A stretch of 64,000 nt of DNA from Allolobophora icterica (GCA_963556255.1 OY744607.1:55407764-55471763); one strand, 5' to 3'; shown: positions 1 to 12,750, counted from the stretch's first letter. The notes: generated from the sequence alone by a model not told the origin. Program-made: numbers and translations.

Positions 1-89
1 CGTACCTGCATACATACATGCACACGTATATACACACATAGGCCTTGAACATACATACAGCTATATACACATATATAAATATTGGAACA

Positions 90-450
90 TGCATAATAAT
101 AATAACAATAATAATAATAATCTGGCATTTATAACGCGCCTAAACAAAAGACATCTTGCACGAAAGCGCGTAACAGAAAAAAAACACTAGTCATAGTACA
201 TCTTAAACAGGTAGGTTTTAAGGTTAGATTTAAAGATCGAAGGTCATGACGATGATGTGCGAATAAAGTCCGGAAGTCTGTTCCATTCAGTCGGTCCGGC
301 TAATGCAAACGCTCGATTTCCAAACTTTCTGACTGAACGAGCGATGGCAAAGTCACCTTGAGATGACTGACGATCGCATGGACTTAGACTTAGTGAGGCC
401 ATAAGCTATATAAAGCTTAGAGGCGTCTTCTTTAAAAAATTACGCCAGAA
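90..450 (-). mobile_element. LINE 3' end, reverse-transcriptase C-terminus
   Basis: The minus strand translates to KFGNRAFALAGPTEWNRLPD followed by a KSNLKTYLF-like end, the usual C-terminus of CR1/L2-type LINE polymerases. It then runs into a short 3' UTR and an (ATT)n tail. 5'-truncated relic. Confidence 0.7.
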
Positions 451-669
451 GGTCTGTCAAAACTTAAAAAACATGTATGCCTTTTAATTAATTATCTAAT
501 AGCATGAACGGATGTCACTTTAAATATCTCGCAAGACAGTTGTGTCGCAAAGGATTTTACCAATCTCACTTTTTATCCGCTCTGCGTATATATTTGGCGC
601 CAACTCAGACGAGTTGGAATTTGCCCTTGTCATATGCAAATAAAGTCTACTTACTTACTTGCTTACACA

Positions 670-869
670 NNNNNNNNNNNNNNNNNNNNNNNNNNNNNNN
701 NNNNNNNNNNNNNNNNNNNNNNNNNNNNNNNNNNNNNNNNNNNNNNNNNNNNNNNNNNNNNNNNNNNNNNNNNNNNNNNNNNNNNNNNNNNNNNNNNNNN
801 NNNNNNNNNNNNNNNNNNNNNNNNNNNNNNNNNNNNNNNNNNNNNNNNNNNNNNNNNNNNNNNNNNNNN
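670..869. other. Assembly gap (200 N)
   Basis: Exactly 200 undetermined bases, a typical scaffold placeholder; the true length is unknown. It is preceded by a polyadenylation-like AATAAA and a CTTA simple repeat. Confidence 0.99.
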
Positions 870-1225
870 TTATGTGTAATTCTCCAAAGCCAATAGATGT
901 CGCTCAGACCTGCAGAAAGAAAGGACAATTTACCCAAGATGGGCGCAGATAGACTAGTCGGAGTTTTGAAGTTCTCCACACAAAAAATTGAAGAGTTATT
1001 GGTTATTCTGAGCCTTTTCCTTTATTAGTTCCGTAGTGTAAAAGGCCAATCGTATTCTGGCCTAAGGCAATTTAAAGCCAACCGTGAAAATGCCGGGTTA
1101 ATAATTTTTGTGCTTTTCCGTGAATTCTGAAATAAGATCTTTTCTTACCAGTGGACTACTTTACGTATCAGATCCAAAATTCGTACGAATATCTGTGTAG
1201 AGAAAGTTCTAGGTTAGTAAAATGT

Positions 1226-1760
1226 CATGTACACTGTTACCGGAAATGGTGGGATATCCCACGATTTAGGGTGGTCTCTATAGCCCACCTTATATTTTAG
1301 GTAAAGGTGGAATTTCCCACGTTATTTGCTTGGTGGGAAATCACACCCTGGGTCATTACACCTTAGGGGTGGGTTTTAACACCTTCTGTGAAGGTGTAAT
1401 ATCCCACCCTATGGTGGGATATCACACCATAGATTATTACACCTTAGGGGTAGGTTTTAACACCTTCTTTGAAGGTGTAATATCCCATCCTATGGTGGGA
1501 CATCACACCGTAGATCATTACACCTTAGGGGTAGGTTTTAACACCTTCTTTTAAGGTGTAATATCCCACCCTATGGTGAGATATCACACCATGGATCATT
1601 ACACCTTAAGGGTGGGTTTTAACACCTTCAAAGAAGGCCTAATATTCCACCCTATGGTGTGATAGACCACCCCTGACCCTAAGGTGTGAAAATCCACGAT
1701 TGAGGGGTGGTCTCTATAGCCCACCTTATTTTTAGGTAAAGGTGGAATTTCCCACGTTTA
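1226..1760. repeat. 82-bp minisatellite flanked by ~65-bp direct repeats
   Basis: Four units of about 82 bp (starts near 1354, 1434, 1516 and 1598) are built from short palindromes such as GGTGTAATATCCCACC. The array is flanked by two copies of a ~65-bp segment (1260-1322 and 1694-1760) containing GGTGGTCTCTATAGCCCACC. The left end, ACACTGTTACCGGAAATGGT, recurs at the element near 18 kb. Probably a non-autonomous element with an internal satellite. Confidence 0.7.
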
Positions 1761-1799
1761 GTACTAGTAACGTACTAAATACGTCATTAGCGACGTAAT

Positions 1800-2640
1800 A
1801 TATCAATCAATCAATCACAATCAATCAAAATGCTTTTATTGTTCACCATAAACATATAGGCATGAAAATAACAAGTACATGTTACATGCAGTGACAATGG
1901 GAGTACCCAAAGGAACGAACCGTTCCGCTAATAGGGCCCCTAGTTACAATAAATCATTACAACTAGTGGAGCAGTTCGTTAAGTGTCATGTCAATTATTA
2001 TTTATAGCATCAACAAGACAAAACAAAACCCACCACATCAACCCCAATTGTCAAGCATTGTGTGCTTAAACAGAGAGTATAATCAGACCAGCTCTAAAAT
2101 TTTTAAAGATCAATTCAATCAGTAGAATTGTTCCATAAGCAACAAAAACACAGTCCACAGACCCAGTTGAGAACCTCTAACTTCAAAAGTTCAATTGTAT
2201 AACACACTCAACACATAGGCCTACACTCCTTCTATCATCCTGCTCAAAGCATTAACAACAATTAGGTATGGCTGTTGATCCTACAAAAGTTGTGCATTCC
2301 ATAATAAGACAGCACATAACCATCACCTAACATTTTAACTAGAAATGGTTTACAATCAGGCAAATTAGTACATAACCGGCTCTTGGCCACTTAATTAAAC
2401 TCAATTGACAGGTCACAGTATTGGTTGATTTTACAGTTACAAGGCATTCAATAAATATGCTTCTAATTTATTTTTAAATTGGTACAATGATGGCAGACTT
2501 GTTAATTCCAACGGTAAAGTTTTCCAAAACGAAGGACCATAAGTTCTAATGCCAAATTGTCTGATCTTGGTGTGTATACTAGATAACTGATATTTATTAG
2601 AGGAACGTGTCTCATGGTCATGTATTTCAAGATTCTTCCT
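1800..2640 (-). mobile_element. LINE 3' end with TGATTGATTG-type tail
   Basis: The minus strand carries a degraded polymerase C-terminus (RFGKL.. then LTSLPSLYQFKNKLEAYL). An AATAAAAG signal and a TGATTGATTG microsatellite tail at 1800-1830 follow. A related copy lies at 3195-3700; both share a segment reading CCAAAGGAAC on the plus strand. Confidence 0.65.
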
Positions 2641-3190
2641 AAACTATCGATCAAAGCTTTTTGGTAGTAAATGTATGTGGAACTTATACATAAACAACCC
2701 CATCTGTAGCTTGTTATTACATTCAAATGTTATATCTTATATAATGCTATATATATATATATATATATAGGACTGTATATTAATTTACTAAAGAAATAAA
2801 TCATTTGCATATATTGGTATACATTGTATACAACATATTAATCCATAAAAACATACATATATAGACATGTGTTTATATTGGTACATACATAAATTCACAT
2901 TTTTGAGCATATATAAACTCTACATAAACATATATGTGCATTTGAATATTATTATATGCTTATAAATACAAATATGTGTATTACGTAGGCCTACTAACCT
3001 CAATATAAGGTAGAAGAATTTAAAATTAACCAATATTTTTATTTGAAATATAAATAGAACAAATCACGTACGTGTATACATATACAGTACATGCACGCAT
3101 GTCACAGACCAATTTAAAATTCGCCAACACGTGGTCATTGTTTGCATTTAAAAAAGAAACACATACAGATAAAAACAAATGCCAAAAGAC
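2640..3190. other. AT-rich spacer, no gene seen
   Basis: AT-rich sequence with TATA and CATA runs and a short (TA)n near 2745. No coding or RNA signal is recognised. Confidence 0.6.
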
Positions 3191-3194
3191 GCTA

Positions 3195-3700
3195 AGTGTG
3201 ACTAAATCAAATCAAATCAAAACACACTTTATTGAACATCATGATACACGCACCACAAATTTATACAAGCAAATCAATGGCGTCAAAGGGTAAGCCCAAA
3301 GGAACATAGTGTTCTGCTTACAGGGTTGCCCTAGTTACATTAGTTTATTTACCAGGTTTAATTGCTTTATAATATGCTACATTCAACAAGCCAAATCCTC
3401 ACATTACAATGTCCATCAATGAGTGTACAAAGTGTATAAAACAGTGACAGGATTAATTCAACACTGAAATCAATGAAAAACTAAAAAAATGAACCTCAAT
3501 TAATAGCCACATAGGTGCCTGCACAATAATTGTATAAATAATAGAAATTTTAGACGAGCGGATCCATTAGATATCTTTTAGACTTGCTTTTAAATTGTTG
3601 GACAGTAGCTAGGCAAGTAAGTTCGCTGGGCAGACATTTCCAGAGCAGAGGTCCACATATTACAATGCCATGCGTCCTAGTGTCAATACTCTATTAATAC
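3195..3700 (-). mobile_element. LINE 3' end, second copy of the 1.8-kb family
   Basis: The minus strand reads CGPLLWKCLPSELTCLATVQ, a typical polymerase C-terminal block. An AATAAAGTG signal and a TTTGA tail near 3200 follow. 5'-truncated. Confidence 0.65.
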
Positions 3701-4264
3701 TATTGCATCCAACATATTTGGTGAGGCGATCAACGCCCTCAATGACTTCGTAGTCAGCATCATTCAGTATTTAGACAGTTTGATCGTAATCCTAAACTCC
3801 AAAATTCCAAAGCGCTACACTGAAGCTGAGCGCAAGGCACCAGCTTAATTATGAGCGAGTACGTGTTATATCACAGATCCATGTCCAGTGGAGGTCCGCT
3901 TTCTTGTTGCCTGAGACCAGAGAGATGAGGAGGAGCCGTTGCCAAGACTTCAATTTGGAGTGGAAAGCCTGTGGAGTGATACGTAGAGGAGCCGGAGGCA
4001 GATGACAGTCGGTGACTTGCGGAATTGAAGGAGGAATCGAGATCCTCTGTATCGAGCGACGAACCGATCTGTCAAAAACCAAAACAATTTATTGAATAGT
4101 GTTGAATTAAGAAGTCGTATATTATGTTCAATAGGACAGCAAAATTGCTTGAATTTCCACACAAAACCTTATTAACAAATGATAGTCAATTGTGCTTCAG
4201 CCATCCCAGGAGTAGGCAGAAACAAATGAATCCTATAGTAAAGTATAAAATACACTAAGAAATT

Positions 4265-4816
4265 CATTCGTTCATTCCGATAATTTATATAACGCCTCTT
4301 CAAGAACCCTAATCAGAGGCGCTCCCAGTTCAGTCACGGTTAAACAAAGAAGACTTAAAGAGGCGGTAGAGAGCAGGTGAACTGCCTTGTGGAAATAAGA
4401 GCAAAGAAAGTAGCTCTAATTCCATGTAGAGGGGCCAGCCACCTAGAAGGCACTATAACGTTTAACTGAGGTGCAGGACCGAGAAACCAAGAGCTCACTC
4501 CAGCTGCAGAACGCAAAACTCAACAGGACATTAGGCCTCAGAGCGTACAGCAGAGATCAGCAAGAAGGAGTTTCACTAGAGAGAGACCGTTGACAAGAGA
4601 AGCAATCCTATAAAAGACAAGCTGCGAGGCAGGAAGCGAATGCAGTACATCATGCATAAAGGCTGAAACTGGTGCACATTTTGGAATATGGGTAATGAGC
4701 CGAGCAGCAGAGCGAAGGACCCAGTCAAGACGCCCAATGAGAGCCAATGGATCCCTAGCAAGAACTGAGGAGCAATAGTGACCTATATTGGAGATAAAAG
4801 CGTGAACAAGGACCAC
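4265..4816 (-). mobile_element. LINE reverse-transcriptase C-terminus and 3' end
   Basis: The minus strand translates to blocks such as LIGRLDWVLRSAARLITHIP and VLHSLPASQLVFYRIASLV, degenerate forms of the LQRVQNAAARLI...LHWLPV region of CR1/L2-type LINEs. It ends with AGGCGTTATATAAATT and an ATGAATGA-type tail at 4265. Confidence 0.75.
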
Positions 4817-4829
4817 CGCTGCATCATGA

Positions 4830-6080
4830 GAAAAGGACCATATTACAACACGCAGCTGCTGGAGCTAGCTAGCTATAGCAACTCCGGGTGACCAAGTTAA
4901 CATGCTGGGAAAAATAAGCACTGGCACAATAGAAGATATTAAATACAATGACAATTAATTACATGTTGGATTTTAATGCTTTCTGGTGTTGTAGGTGCTG
5001 AACAACAGCTACACATATTGTATAGTAGCACTAAACGAATAAAAAATCATATAATACTGGTCAGATGTACGTAATCTGCAGTTAACCTAAACGGCATGTT
5101 CTATGGGCCTCTAAATTATGCTATTGTGTAGCTATTGTGACGTCTACTCCCAATCTTCCGCAACCCAATTGTGTTATCAAAGATAAATGGCAACATTATA
5201 TATTTCTGAATAAACAACATTGGCAGTTTACGATAGAATTAATACTAGGGTTATCGCCTGTTGCTGACCCGGATAATCGGAAATTCCGGGTATTGAACAC
5301 CCGGAAGACACCCGCACCCGCAGCTGAAAGGTCATCCGGGTCCGGGTGGGTAATTCCCCGTCTTATGCCTCAGGTTTCTTCAACCGTCTTCATTACTTAA
5401 ATGTCCAGTACAGACTCTTTGTCAAACCTTGCCTCTCCCAGGCCTAAGGCCTAAGTGGTCCGGCAAGACGTGGCCAATACCCCTCCACATTCCGAAGCCT
5501 TTATCAGTCGAATGCCTAATCCCAACACAAAGACTCTGTATGCATGATGAATAGGGGGCATTTACCCAACACCTTTCACAGTCATCCTCCTCTCAGGCAC
5601 CTGAATGTATGTCCTCCGGCCTTGGAATGTTAGAGAGGCGCTATAAAAATGTCCACAGACAGACATACATTCATACGTAGCCTACATACATACATACATA
5701 CATACATGCATCTCGAACTTCTGACCAACAGCGCATGGTTAGTGTGCTAATTATAGCTGAGTGTCCTGTAAAGCAGCTGACAGTAGTTACATTAATTGGC
5801 ACTTATAAATATATTAATTTTGTTGAAAACATTTCCTAGAGGTTGCATCAGTCATGATTTGATTAAATAAGCAAATATTTCACCTACAGGAACAACTCGA
5901 CAAAGGTTTGGCAAGGTCTTGGCTTCTGGAAACAATTTCTTCGTAGAGGGCCTCAAAAGCAGGCAGATTTTCATCGCACACCAGGATTTTCAGTCTAAAA
6001 TCAATAATATAAGTCAACATAATTGAAATAAACCTCAAGCAGGAAATTCTATTCATATTGACGAAGACCAGCCCCTTAAG
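4830..6080. other. No gene recognised
   Basis: Unremarkable AT-rich sequence apart from a GC-rich patch at 5260-5360 with repeated CCGG/CCCGG words, a GGCGCTATAAAAATG LINE-tail remnant near 5637 and a (CATA)n run at 5688-5706. Confidence 0.5.
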
Positions 6081-6084
6081 TTTG

Positions 6085-6255
6085 TCAATAGGCAGCCATG
6101 GGTATGTGTTAGTGAATTCATTTTTCTTAGCCTAGGCGGCCAATCATCTCCCTCGTCTGATTTTCCTAGCATCAGTGTAGGTCAGTGTGTTCATTACAGC
6201 AGATTTGGGGGAGGCGTGCAGGTGAAGCAGAAACCTGAAAACAATTTCTGCTATA
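6085..6255 (-). mobile_element. SINE family 2 fragment
   Basis: Matches the body of the tRNA-derived SINE seen complete at 34.7 and 42.1 kb: GGCAGCCATGGGTATG, the CTTAGCC block, CTCCCTCGTC and AATTTCTGCT in the same order. The tRNA head is missing. Confidence 0.55.
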
Positions 6256-6379
6256 GTGATTCTTTATACGAACTATATTTATTGCCTTGTACAGTGTACA
6301 TGTCACTCCAAGTCAGTAGGTTGATAATTTCATTGAACATTATTGTAAAACATCATATAACATAAAGTAATGTAATTAG

Positions 6380-7045
6380 TAACTTCTATTGCGCCAGTGT
6401 CTAATGCACAAGGCATCAACCAATGGCACACTAAAACCAAGTCGTAATCAATTCAACATCCAGAAGATCAGTCTACTAAGACAGAGATGTATACGGTGGA
6501 TAAGCAATTTTAAAGCGGTAAGTTTTAGGATGAGAACGAAATTACACAAGCCACATAGAGACACAGAGGGAGAGTTCCAAAAACTAGATCCAGCAACCGA
6601 AAAAGCTCGTTCACCAAGAACAGTTCGGGATTTTGGTACGACCACAGACAATCAGATGACCTTGTTGAATTACGTCTCGGGAGTCGCTGGCCAAAATTCA
6701 GTTTTATAAACGATGAGCCCAAATTTGAAACTAATTCTTTGCTGAACAGGAAGATGATGCAAGGATTTAAGCACAATGGTTATATGTTTATATTTTGATG
6801 TATTAGTTATGGTTCTAGCCAAAGAGTTCTGCACCCTCTGCAGCGCCAGGATGTTTGCCTTATTGATATAAGTAAAAAGCGAGTTACAGTAATCTAAGCG
6901 ACTGGAAACCATTGCATTTACCAGAGATGTCCTTGCAGACATGGGCACATGGACGCCTCATTCTGCTTAAATCATGAATGAACATATATGATGACTTACA
7001 AATACTGTTTACATGGCCGGTGACAGACATGGTCGAATTGAAACA
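6380..7045 (-). mobile_element. LINE, C-terminal part (split copy)
   Basis: Minus-strand frames give SSRLDYCNSLFTYI, LQRVQNSLARTITNTSKYKH and VQQRISFKFGLIVYK, with frameshifts. It is the same family as 58590-60230. Its polymerase core resumes at 8640, beyond a 1.6-kb minisatellite. Confidence 0.75.
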
Positions 7046-8639
7046 AACCCTGAGTTATGAGTCATGTCAAAAGTCAAACAAATCTGCAATATAAGGTCAG
7101 TAATGAAGTCATGACAAACAGTGTAACAAGTCTGCAACCTAATGTCAGTGATGAAGTAACGTCAGAAGTCAAACAAGTCTGTAACCTATTGTGAGGAAGT
7201 CACGTCAACAGTCAAACAAGTCTGTAACCTAATATGAGGAAGTCATGTCAAAAGTCAAACAAGTCTGTAACCTAATGTGAGGAAGTCAAGTCAACAGTAA
7301 AACAAATCTGTAACCTAATGTGACGAAGTCACGTCAAAAGTCAAATAAGTCTGTAACCTAATGTGAGGAAGTCAAGTCAACAGTAAAACAAGTCTGTAAC
7401 CTAATGTGACGAAGTCACGTCAAAAGTCAAATAAGTCTGTAACCTAATGTGAGGAAGTCACGTCAAAAGTCAAACAAGTCTGTAACCTAATGTAGGAAGT
7501 CACATCAAAGTCAAACAAGTCTGTAACCTAATGTCAGTGAGGAAGTCATGTCAAACGTCAAACATGTCTGCAATATAATGTCAGTAATGAAGTCATGACA
7601 AAGAGTGTAACAAGTCTGCAACCTAATGTCAGTGATGAAGTAATGTCAGAAGTCAAACAAGTCTGTAATCTAATGTGAAAAAGTCATGTCAAAAGTCAAA
7701 GAAGTTTGCAACCTAATGTCAGTGATGAAGTCATGACAAACAGTGAAACAAGTCTGAAACATAATGTCAGTGATGAAGTCACGTCAGAATTCAAACAAAT
7801 CTGCAACCTAATGTGAGTGAAGCAGTCACGTCAAAAGTCAAAGTGTAACAAGTCTGCAATCTAATGTCAGTGATGAAGTAACGTCAGAAGTCAAACAAGT
7901 CTGTTACCTAATGTGAGGAAGTCACGTCAAAAAATAAAGAACTGGTCTGTAAACTAATGTGAGGAAGTCACGTCAAAAGTTAAACAAGACTGAAACCTAA
8001 TGTACGAAGTCACATCAAAAGTCAAACAAGTCTATAACCTAATGTCAGTGAGAAGTCATGTCAAAAGTCAAACAAGTCTGCAATATAATGCCAGTAATGA
8101 AGTCATGACAAACAGTGTAACAAGTCTGCAACCTAATGTCAGTGTATTGTATTGTATTGTATTGTATTCGGATATTTATAAAGCGCTTCTAGCGGGAGGG
8201 CCATTCAGAAGCGCTCCCAGTGCGATAGACCCCGAGAGAAAAAGCAAGTTTTAAGAAAGGTAAAAGAGGAAGAGACGCTACCTGAGAGAATAGAAGAACG
8301 AACAAACAGTGATGAAGTAACGCCAGATGTCAAACAAGTCTGCAACCTAAAGTGAGTGAGGAAGTCATGAAAACAGTGAAACAAGTCTGCAACCTAATGT
8401 GAGCGAGAATCACGTCAAATGTCAAACAAGTCTGCAACCTAATGTCAGTGATGAAGTAATGTCAGAAGTCAAACATGTCTGTAACCTAATGTGAGGAAGT
8501 CACATCAAAAGTCAAACAAGTCTGTAACCTAATGTGAGGAAGTCATGTCAAAAGTCAACCAAGTTTGTAACCTAATGTAGGAAGTCACATCAAAAGTCAC
8601 ACAAGTCTGTAACCTAATGTCAGTGAGGAAATCATGTTT
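7046..8639. repeat. 42-46-bp minisatellite array
   Basis: About 30 imperfect units carrying GTCAAACAAGTCTGTAACCT and AATGTGAGGAAGTCACGTCA, with length variants that include AATGTCAGTGATGAAG. The array is interrupted at 8140-8312 by a LINE 3' tail. It sits inside a LINE copy. Confidence 0.9.
8140..8312 (-). mobile_element. LINE 3' tail inserted in the minisatellite
   Basis: Has a (TATTG)n tail, then TTTATAAAGCGCTTCTAGCG and the 3' UTR. It is nearly identical to the copy at 26725-26890. It interrupts the tandem array cleanly, so it inserted after the array expanded. Confidence 0.7.
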
Positions 8640-9180
8640 CTCATTGGGTTCTACCGCCTTGCAAATTTCATCAAAATCTGAGATGGTGATGCCGGGTCAC
8701 TGTGATGATCTGATACAGAATGACCCCCATGACAGACTGTCAAATGAAATGTAGATTTGAGTATCATCAGCATAGATATAATGTCCCAGTGAATGATTAC
8801 CCAGGATTGTTCCTAGTGGTGTGGTGCATAATGCAAACAAAAGAGGACCAAGCACAGAATCCTGTGGCACACAAAGTACAAAGTACTAGATGAATAATTA
8901 CCATTTAAATACACTGATTCATTAGTATCAGTTCAAGGATGATTGAGTGCATGGACTTAAATACGTACTAAACTAATTTAGTGCAGGGCCAACGATCCCA
9001 AACCAGTGCTTGAGGCGATGAAGTAGAGGAGAATGATCCAGTGTATCAAAAGCAGCAGATAAGTCAAGAAGAACAAGTTCTGTCCATTGAGCATATGATG
9101 TCGTTACGAACAAGAAGTGTGGATTCTGTTGAGTGAACTTATGGTAAGCCTACTGAAAATAGCAAAATAGTGAGTTTGAT
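8640..9180 (-). mobile_element. LINE reverse-transcriptase core (split copy)
   Basis: Minus-strand translation gives VLGPLLFALCTTPLGTILGN and YADDTQIYI, the catalytic YADD motif, preceded by LLDLSAAFDT. These are polymerase motifs of a CR1/L2-like LINE. Frame breaks show it is dead. It belongs with 6380-7045. Confidence 0.75.
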
Positions 9181-9234
9181 GATAGGTGAATTTGCAAGCG
9201 AGTCAAGGATGTTAGATATAAAATTATTAGTTCC

Positions 9235-9321
9235 TTGGATGGCACTGCTATGGCCCAGTCTCGCAATTTTGCAGTCATGGGCCCTTCCAGCTGGAACTCC
9301 CTGCCTCAGGCCTTTTGGCTT

Positions 9322-9395
<74 letters not shown>

Positions 9396-9470
9396 TCTCT
9401 CTCCTGTCAGTTCCGCAAGCGCCTGAAAACATTTGAGTGGTGCTATATAAATTCTCGATTACAATTATAT
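9235..9470 (+). mobile_element. LINE 3' end with internal (CT)n expansion
   Basis: Translates to TAMAQSRNFAVMGPSSWNSL then a (CT)n run (9325-9403) inside the former coding end. GTGGTGCTATATAAATT marks the 3' terminus. Confidence 0.65.
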
Positions 9471-9779
9471 ATTTCAGAATAAACAACATGGGCACTTTGT
9501 GATAGAATTAATACACTGCTGCTAGATAAAACCAGAGCACAAGGTGATGCTTAATTTTAAAGAAACATACGTCAAAGTTAAGATAGCAATAGACAGAAAA
9601 TTATATTTACCATGGAACAAATTCCAATGTGTCCACACTGATTCCTGGATATATGTGGGCTATGAAACAGAAAGACAGACCTGTCACAATTAACCATAGA
9701 ATATCATCACCACTGGCACTACAAATGTAGCATAACCACCATGGACGTGTTGGTGTAGCAATATGCAAGTGTCACCTTA

Positions 9780-10165
9780 TGCATATGCAAATTTCAACAT
9801 TGAAACGATTTCTACGGCTCTCTAAGGCATCTCCACCACGCTGTCTTTGGACTGATCTTCTGCATGCATACAGTCCTTATGAAACAATGTCGGGCCTTTC
9901 GGTTGTGGTGCCCTCTATGCGGAATGGCCTCCCTCTAGACCTGCGCTTGATGCCTCGGTTAAACTCGCCTGCTTTTTGTAAGTTCCTCAAAGCCCCTATA
10001 GGTTGATTCAGCCTTCCACTCCCTAGGGGGCAACTGTAAAATGAGCGGTGCCTACCAGGCTGCCAAGATGTGTGTGATAATTGTACCATCATAAATGATC
10101 ATATGTTTCAATGTTACTTACTGTAGTTTGTCAGTGAGCATGTCAATAAACATGAATATTATTAT
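9780..10165 (+). mobile_element. LINE 3' end
   Basis: The plus strand reads SVVVPSMRNGLPLDLRLMPR, then a FCKFLKAPIG end, a stop, about 150 bp of 3' UTR with AATAAACATG, and an (ATT)n tail. Confidence 0.65.
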
Positions 10166-10679
10166 TATTATTGCTTACTTACGACGTGTGTCCGAAACAT
10201 TAGAGTAGGTTTTTTGAACCCACTATACGTTAATCGGCAGAGCAAGATAATCTTGCCCTTCTCAAGTGCCAGAGATCAAACAACTGCATTCAGTCTGCAT
10301 GATTACCAAATCAATAAAAGTGGTAATAATTGTATTTATAACAGTAGCTGTAACAAATATACACAGCATCAAGTATTATCCTTGTTATACATACTGACAT
10401 AATCAAATTAATCTGTCTGACAATAGTACGAACATGAACCTAGGTTGGGAAACGCACTGCAAGTGTAGCGGAATCAGGCAAGATCTTCACTCACAATTGT
10501 TCAGTGTCAAGGCCGTAGCTAGGGGGGTGTTTTTATTGTTTAAACACCACCCGAAATTAAATGATGTAAAAATAAAATAATGCATTTACTAATACATGGT
10601 GTGAGAACTAAGAGGACTCATATTTGATGCGGCTCTACAGCGCCTTGCTGGCAGCTTTTCATGCAGCACTTGTGTAATT

Positions 10680-11090
10680 CATTCATTCTGATAATTTATA
10701 TAACGTCTTTTCAAGATACCTACTCAGAGGCGCTCCCAGCCCAGCCACCGTTAAAGAAATGTGATTTGAGGGACTTACAAAAGCAGTCAAGCCTAACCGG
10801 AGCAGCAAGCGCAGGTCTAGAGGGAGGCCATTCCAGATATAGGGCCCCACAACCGGAAAGCCTCGACACAGTCTAATAGCAGTGCAAGCACGCGGGACCA
10901 AAAGCTACTCCCTTGCCAAAGAGTGGAGAGTTCGACGGGCTGCAAGGTCAGAGACACGCTTGACACCGACCGTGTAAAAGTAGAGTTCAGCATCTGGCAA
11001 GTTAAATGTGCCAAAATAACATTGGCTGAGCAACCAACATCTGCACTGTTGTCACTTTCGCTGTGTAACAGTTTCTTTCCCAATTTGCAC
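10680..11090 (-). mobile_element. LINE 3' end
   Basis: The minus strand has GFPVVGPYIWNGLPLDLRLL followed by the 3' end ACGTTATATAAATTATCAG and an ATGAATGA tail at 10680. Several frameshifts. Confidence 0.65.
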
Positions 11091-11479
11091 TTCATGCTAA
11101 AAGTTTTGGCTACACTTCCAGTGTCATATGGCTGCAGCTGAATGAACGTTTTCTAGCCTGAGATAAGTCAAGTTGTATCTGAGAAATACAACTGATCAGG
11201 ACAGGCTAACAGGGCTGGCTCTGTCAGTTCATCGTGACCTTGTCGTTGATCCACAATAAGTTATCACTGAACTGGCTGAATAGTCACCACAGCCAAGACG
11301 CATGCTTTTTGTTATTTAGGAACATTGCGTTGTAATCAGATGACAGTTTGATCATAGCAGCCAGCTGGGACTGCTATTTTGGACAGAATGAGCCATTAGT
11401 TTTGAAGTTCTTATTTCTATGTGACATATTACAATAGATTAGATCATTACAATAGATTATATCACTACAATACAATGAA

Positions 11480-11742
11480 GTTCTAAGGGAAGATCTAAGA
11501 AGAATGTTCATGGTCGCAGGACTGGCAAATGCTCTTTAATTTAGAAAAGTGCACAGTGATGCATATGGGGAAGAGAAACAACGAGTCTTCATATGAAATG
11601 GGAGGTAAGGTATTGAAAGTGGGTGAGGAAGAAAGGGACTTGGGAGTGATTATGCATAAGAGCGCAAACCTTCATATCAAGGCAATGTGCTGAAGCATCA
11701 AAAAAGGGTAACTCAACCATAGGTATGATAAGGACAATAGTC
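11480..11742 (+). mobile_element. LINE polymerase part, upstream half of a split copy
   Basis: The plus strand translates to WQMLFNLEKCTVMHMGKRNN...ERDLGVIMHKS, the region just after the YADD box in CR1-type LINEs. The frame continues as ...IRTIVTTD across the 1.5-kb insert at 11751-13229. Confidence 0.75.
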
Positions 11743-11851
11743 ACCACAGACAGTGGCTTCTATCCCCCTAAACAACCGGGCTCAATCCCTCTCCTTCCCC
11801 CCTCTTTCACAGAACCCCCTGTAAGCAATTCCCCTTACTGTAAAGCCCTTC

Positions 11852-12169
11852 CAGGGGCGTAACTTTAGTCTAAAAAGTGGGGGGTACCAATACTTTGGTA
11901 TAAAAAGTGGGGGTACCAAGTTCTTCTCCACTTTCACTTTTCGCATGGTGGCCATTTTGAACATATTCCCTGTCAGTATTCTCATTAATTTTTGCTCTTG
12001 GTTTACCTGTGCATCTAAGTACTTTCGCACTTTGGCGGAGACTGCATTCTCTGGGAAGGCACAATAACAAAACTATTGATTGACATTGTTTAAAAAGTGG
12101 GGTACAGTACCCCAGTCCAAAAAGTGGGGGGTACGGGTACCCCTCGTACCCCCACAAATTACGCCTATG
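11852..12169 (+). mobile_element. hAT MITE family A, copy 1
   Basis: Ends CAGGGGCGTAACTTTAG and ...AATTACGCCTATG, with the exact 8-bp duplication AGCCCTTC on both sides (11844-11851, 12170-12177). The interior has AAAAAGTGGGGGGTACC motifs in both orientations. 318 bp. Confidence 0.88.
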
Positions 12170-12403
12170 AGCCCTTCCATACCTCGCCTTCCCTACCCCT
12201 GCACTACACGACAATAAATGTAGCATTCACCAACTAGGTTTTCTTAATCAACAGGATTTTGAACGCTTTTTTCAATTTTTTACACATTTTTTTACATCCT
12301 ACATCAACAGAAAAATAGCAGAACATAATGGTCAATAGCTAAAGAAAAACAAGTAGGCCTAATAATGATACACTATAACACTGCTTAGACACTGCAAACT
12401 AAG

Positions 12404-12750
12404 CATAGGTGTAATTTGTGGGAGGTACAAGGGGTACTCGTACGGTGCCGTACCCCCACTTTTTTGACTGGGGGGACCGTACCCCACTATTTAGATAATG
12501 CCAATCAATATTTTATTATTACTGCAATTGAAAGATGGCTTGTTTTTACTGACACAAAAATTAATAAGAATTACCTTGTTACCTTGTGCTGTCAGGTCGT
12601 GGAGCTCTAGTGATCGTCGTGGTGAACACTCTCCATTGTTTAAGAATAAGAATACTGGCAGGGTAATATGTCCGAAATGGTCTCCATGCAAAAAGCGAAA
12701 GTGGAGAAGAAATTGGTACCCCCACTTTTTAGACCAAACTTAAGCCCCTG
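12404..12750 (-). mobile_element. hAT MITE family A, copy 2
   Basis: Reverse-oriented relative to copy 1. The flanking 8-mers are AAACTAAG and AACCTAAG, one mismatch. 347 bp, about 230 bp from copy 1. Confidence 0.83.

Noticed and set aside
7046..8639. Possible CRISPR-like array
   Set aside because: Repeat and spacer are both repetitive, there is no unique-spacer structure, and the context is eukaryotic; it is a minisatellite.
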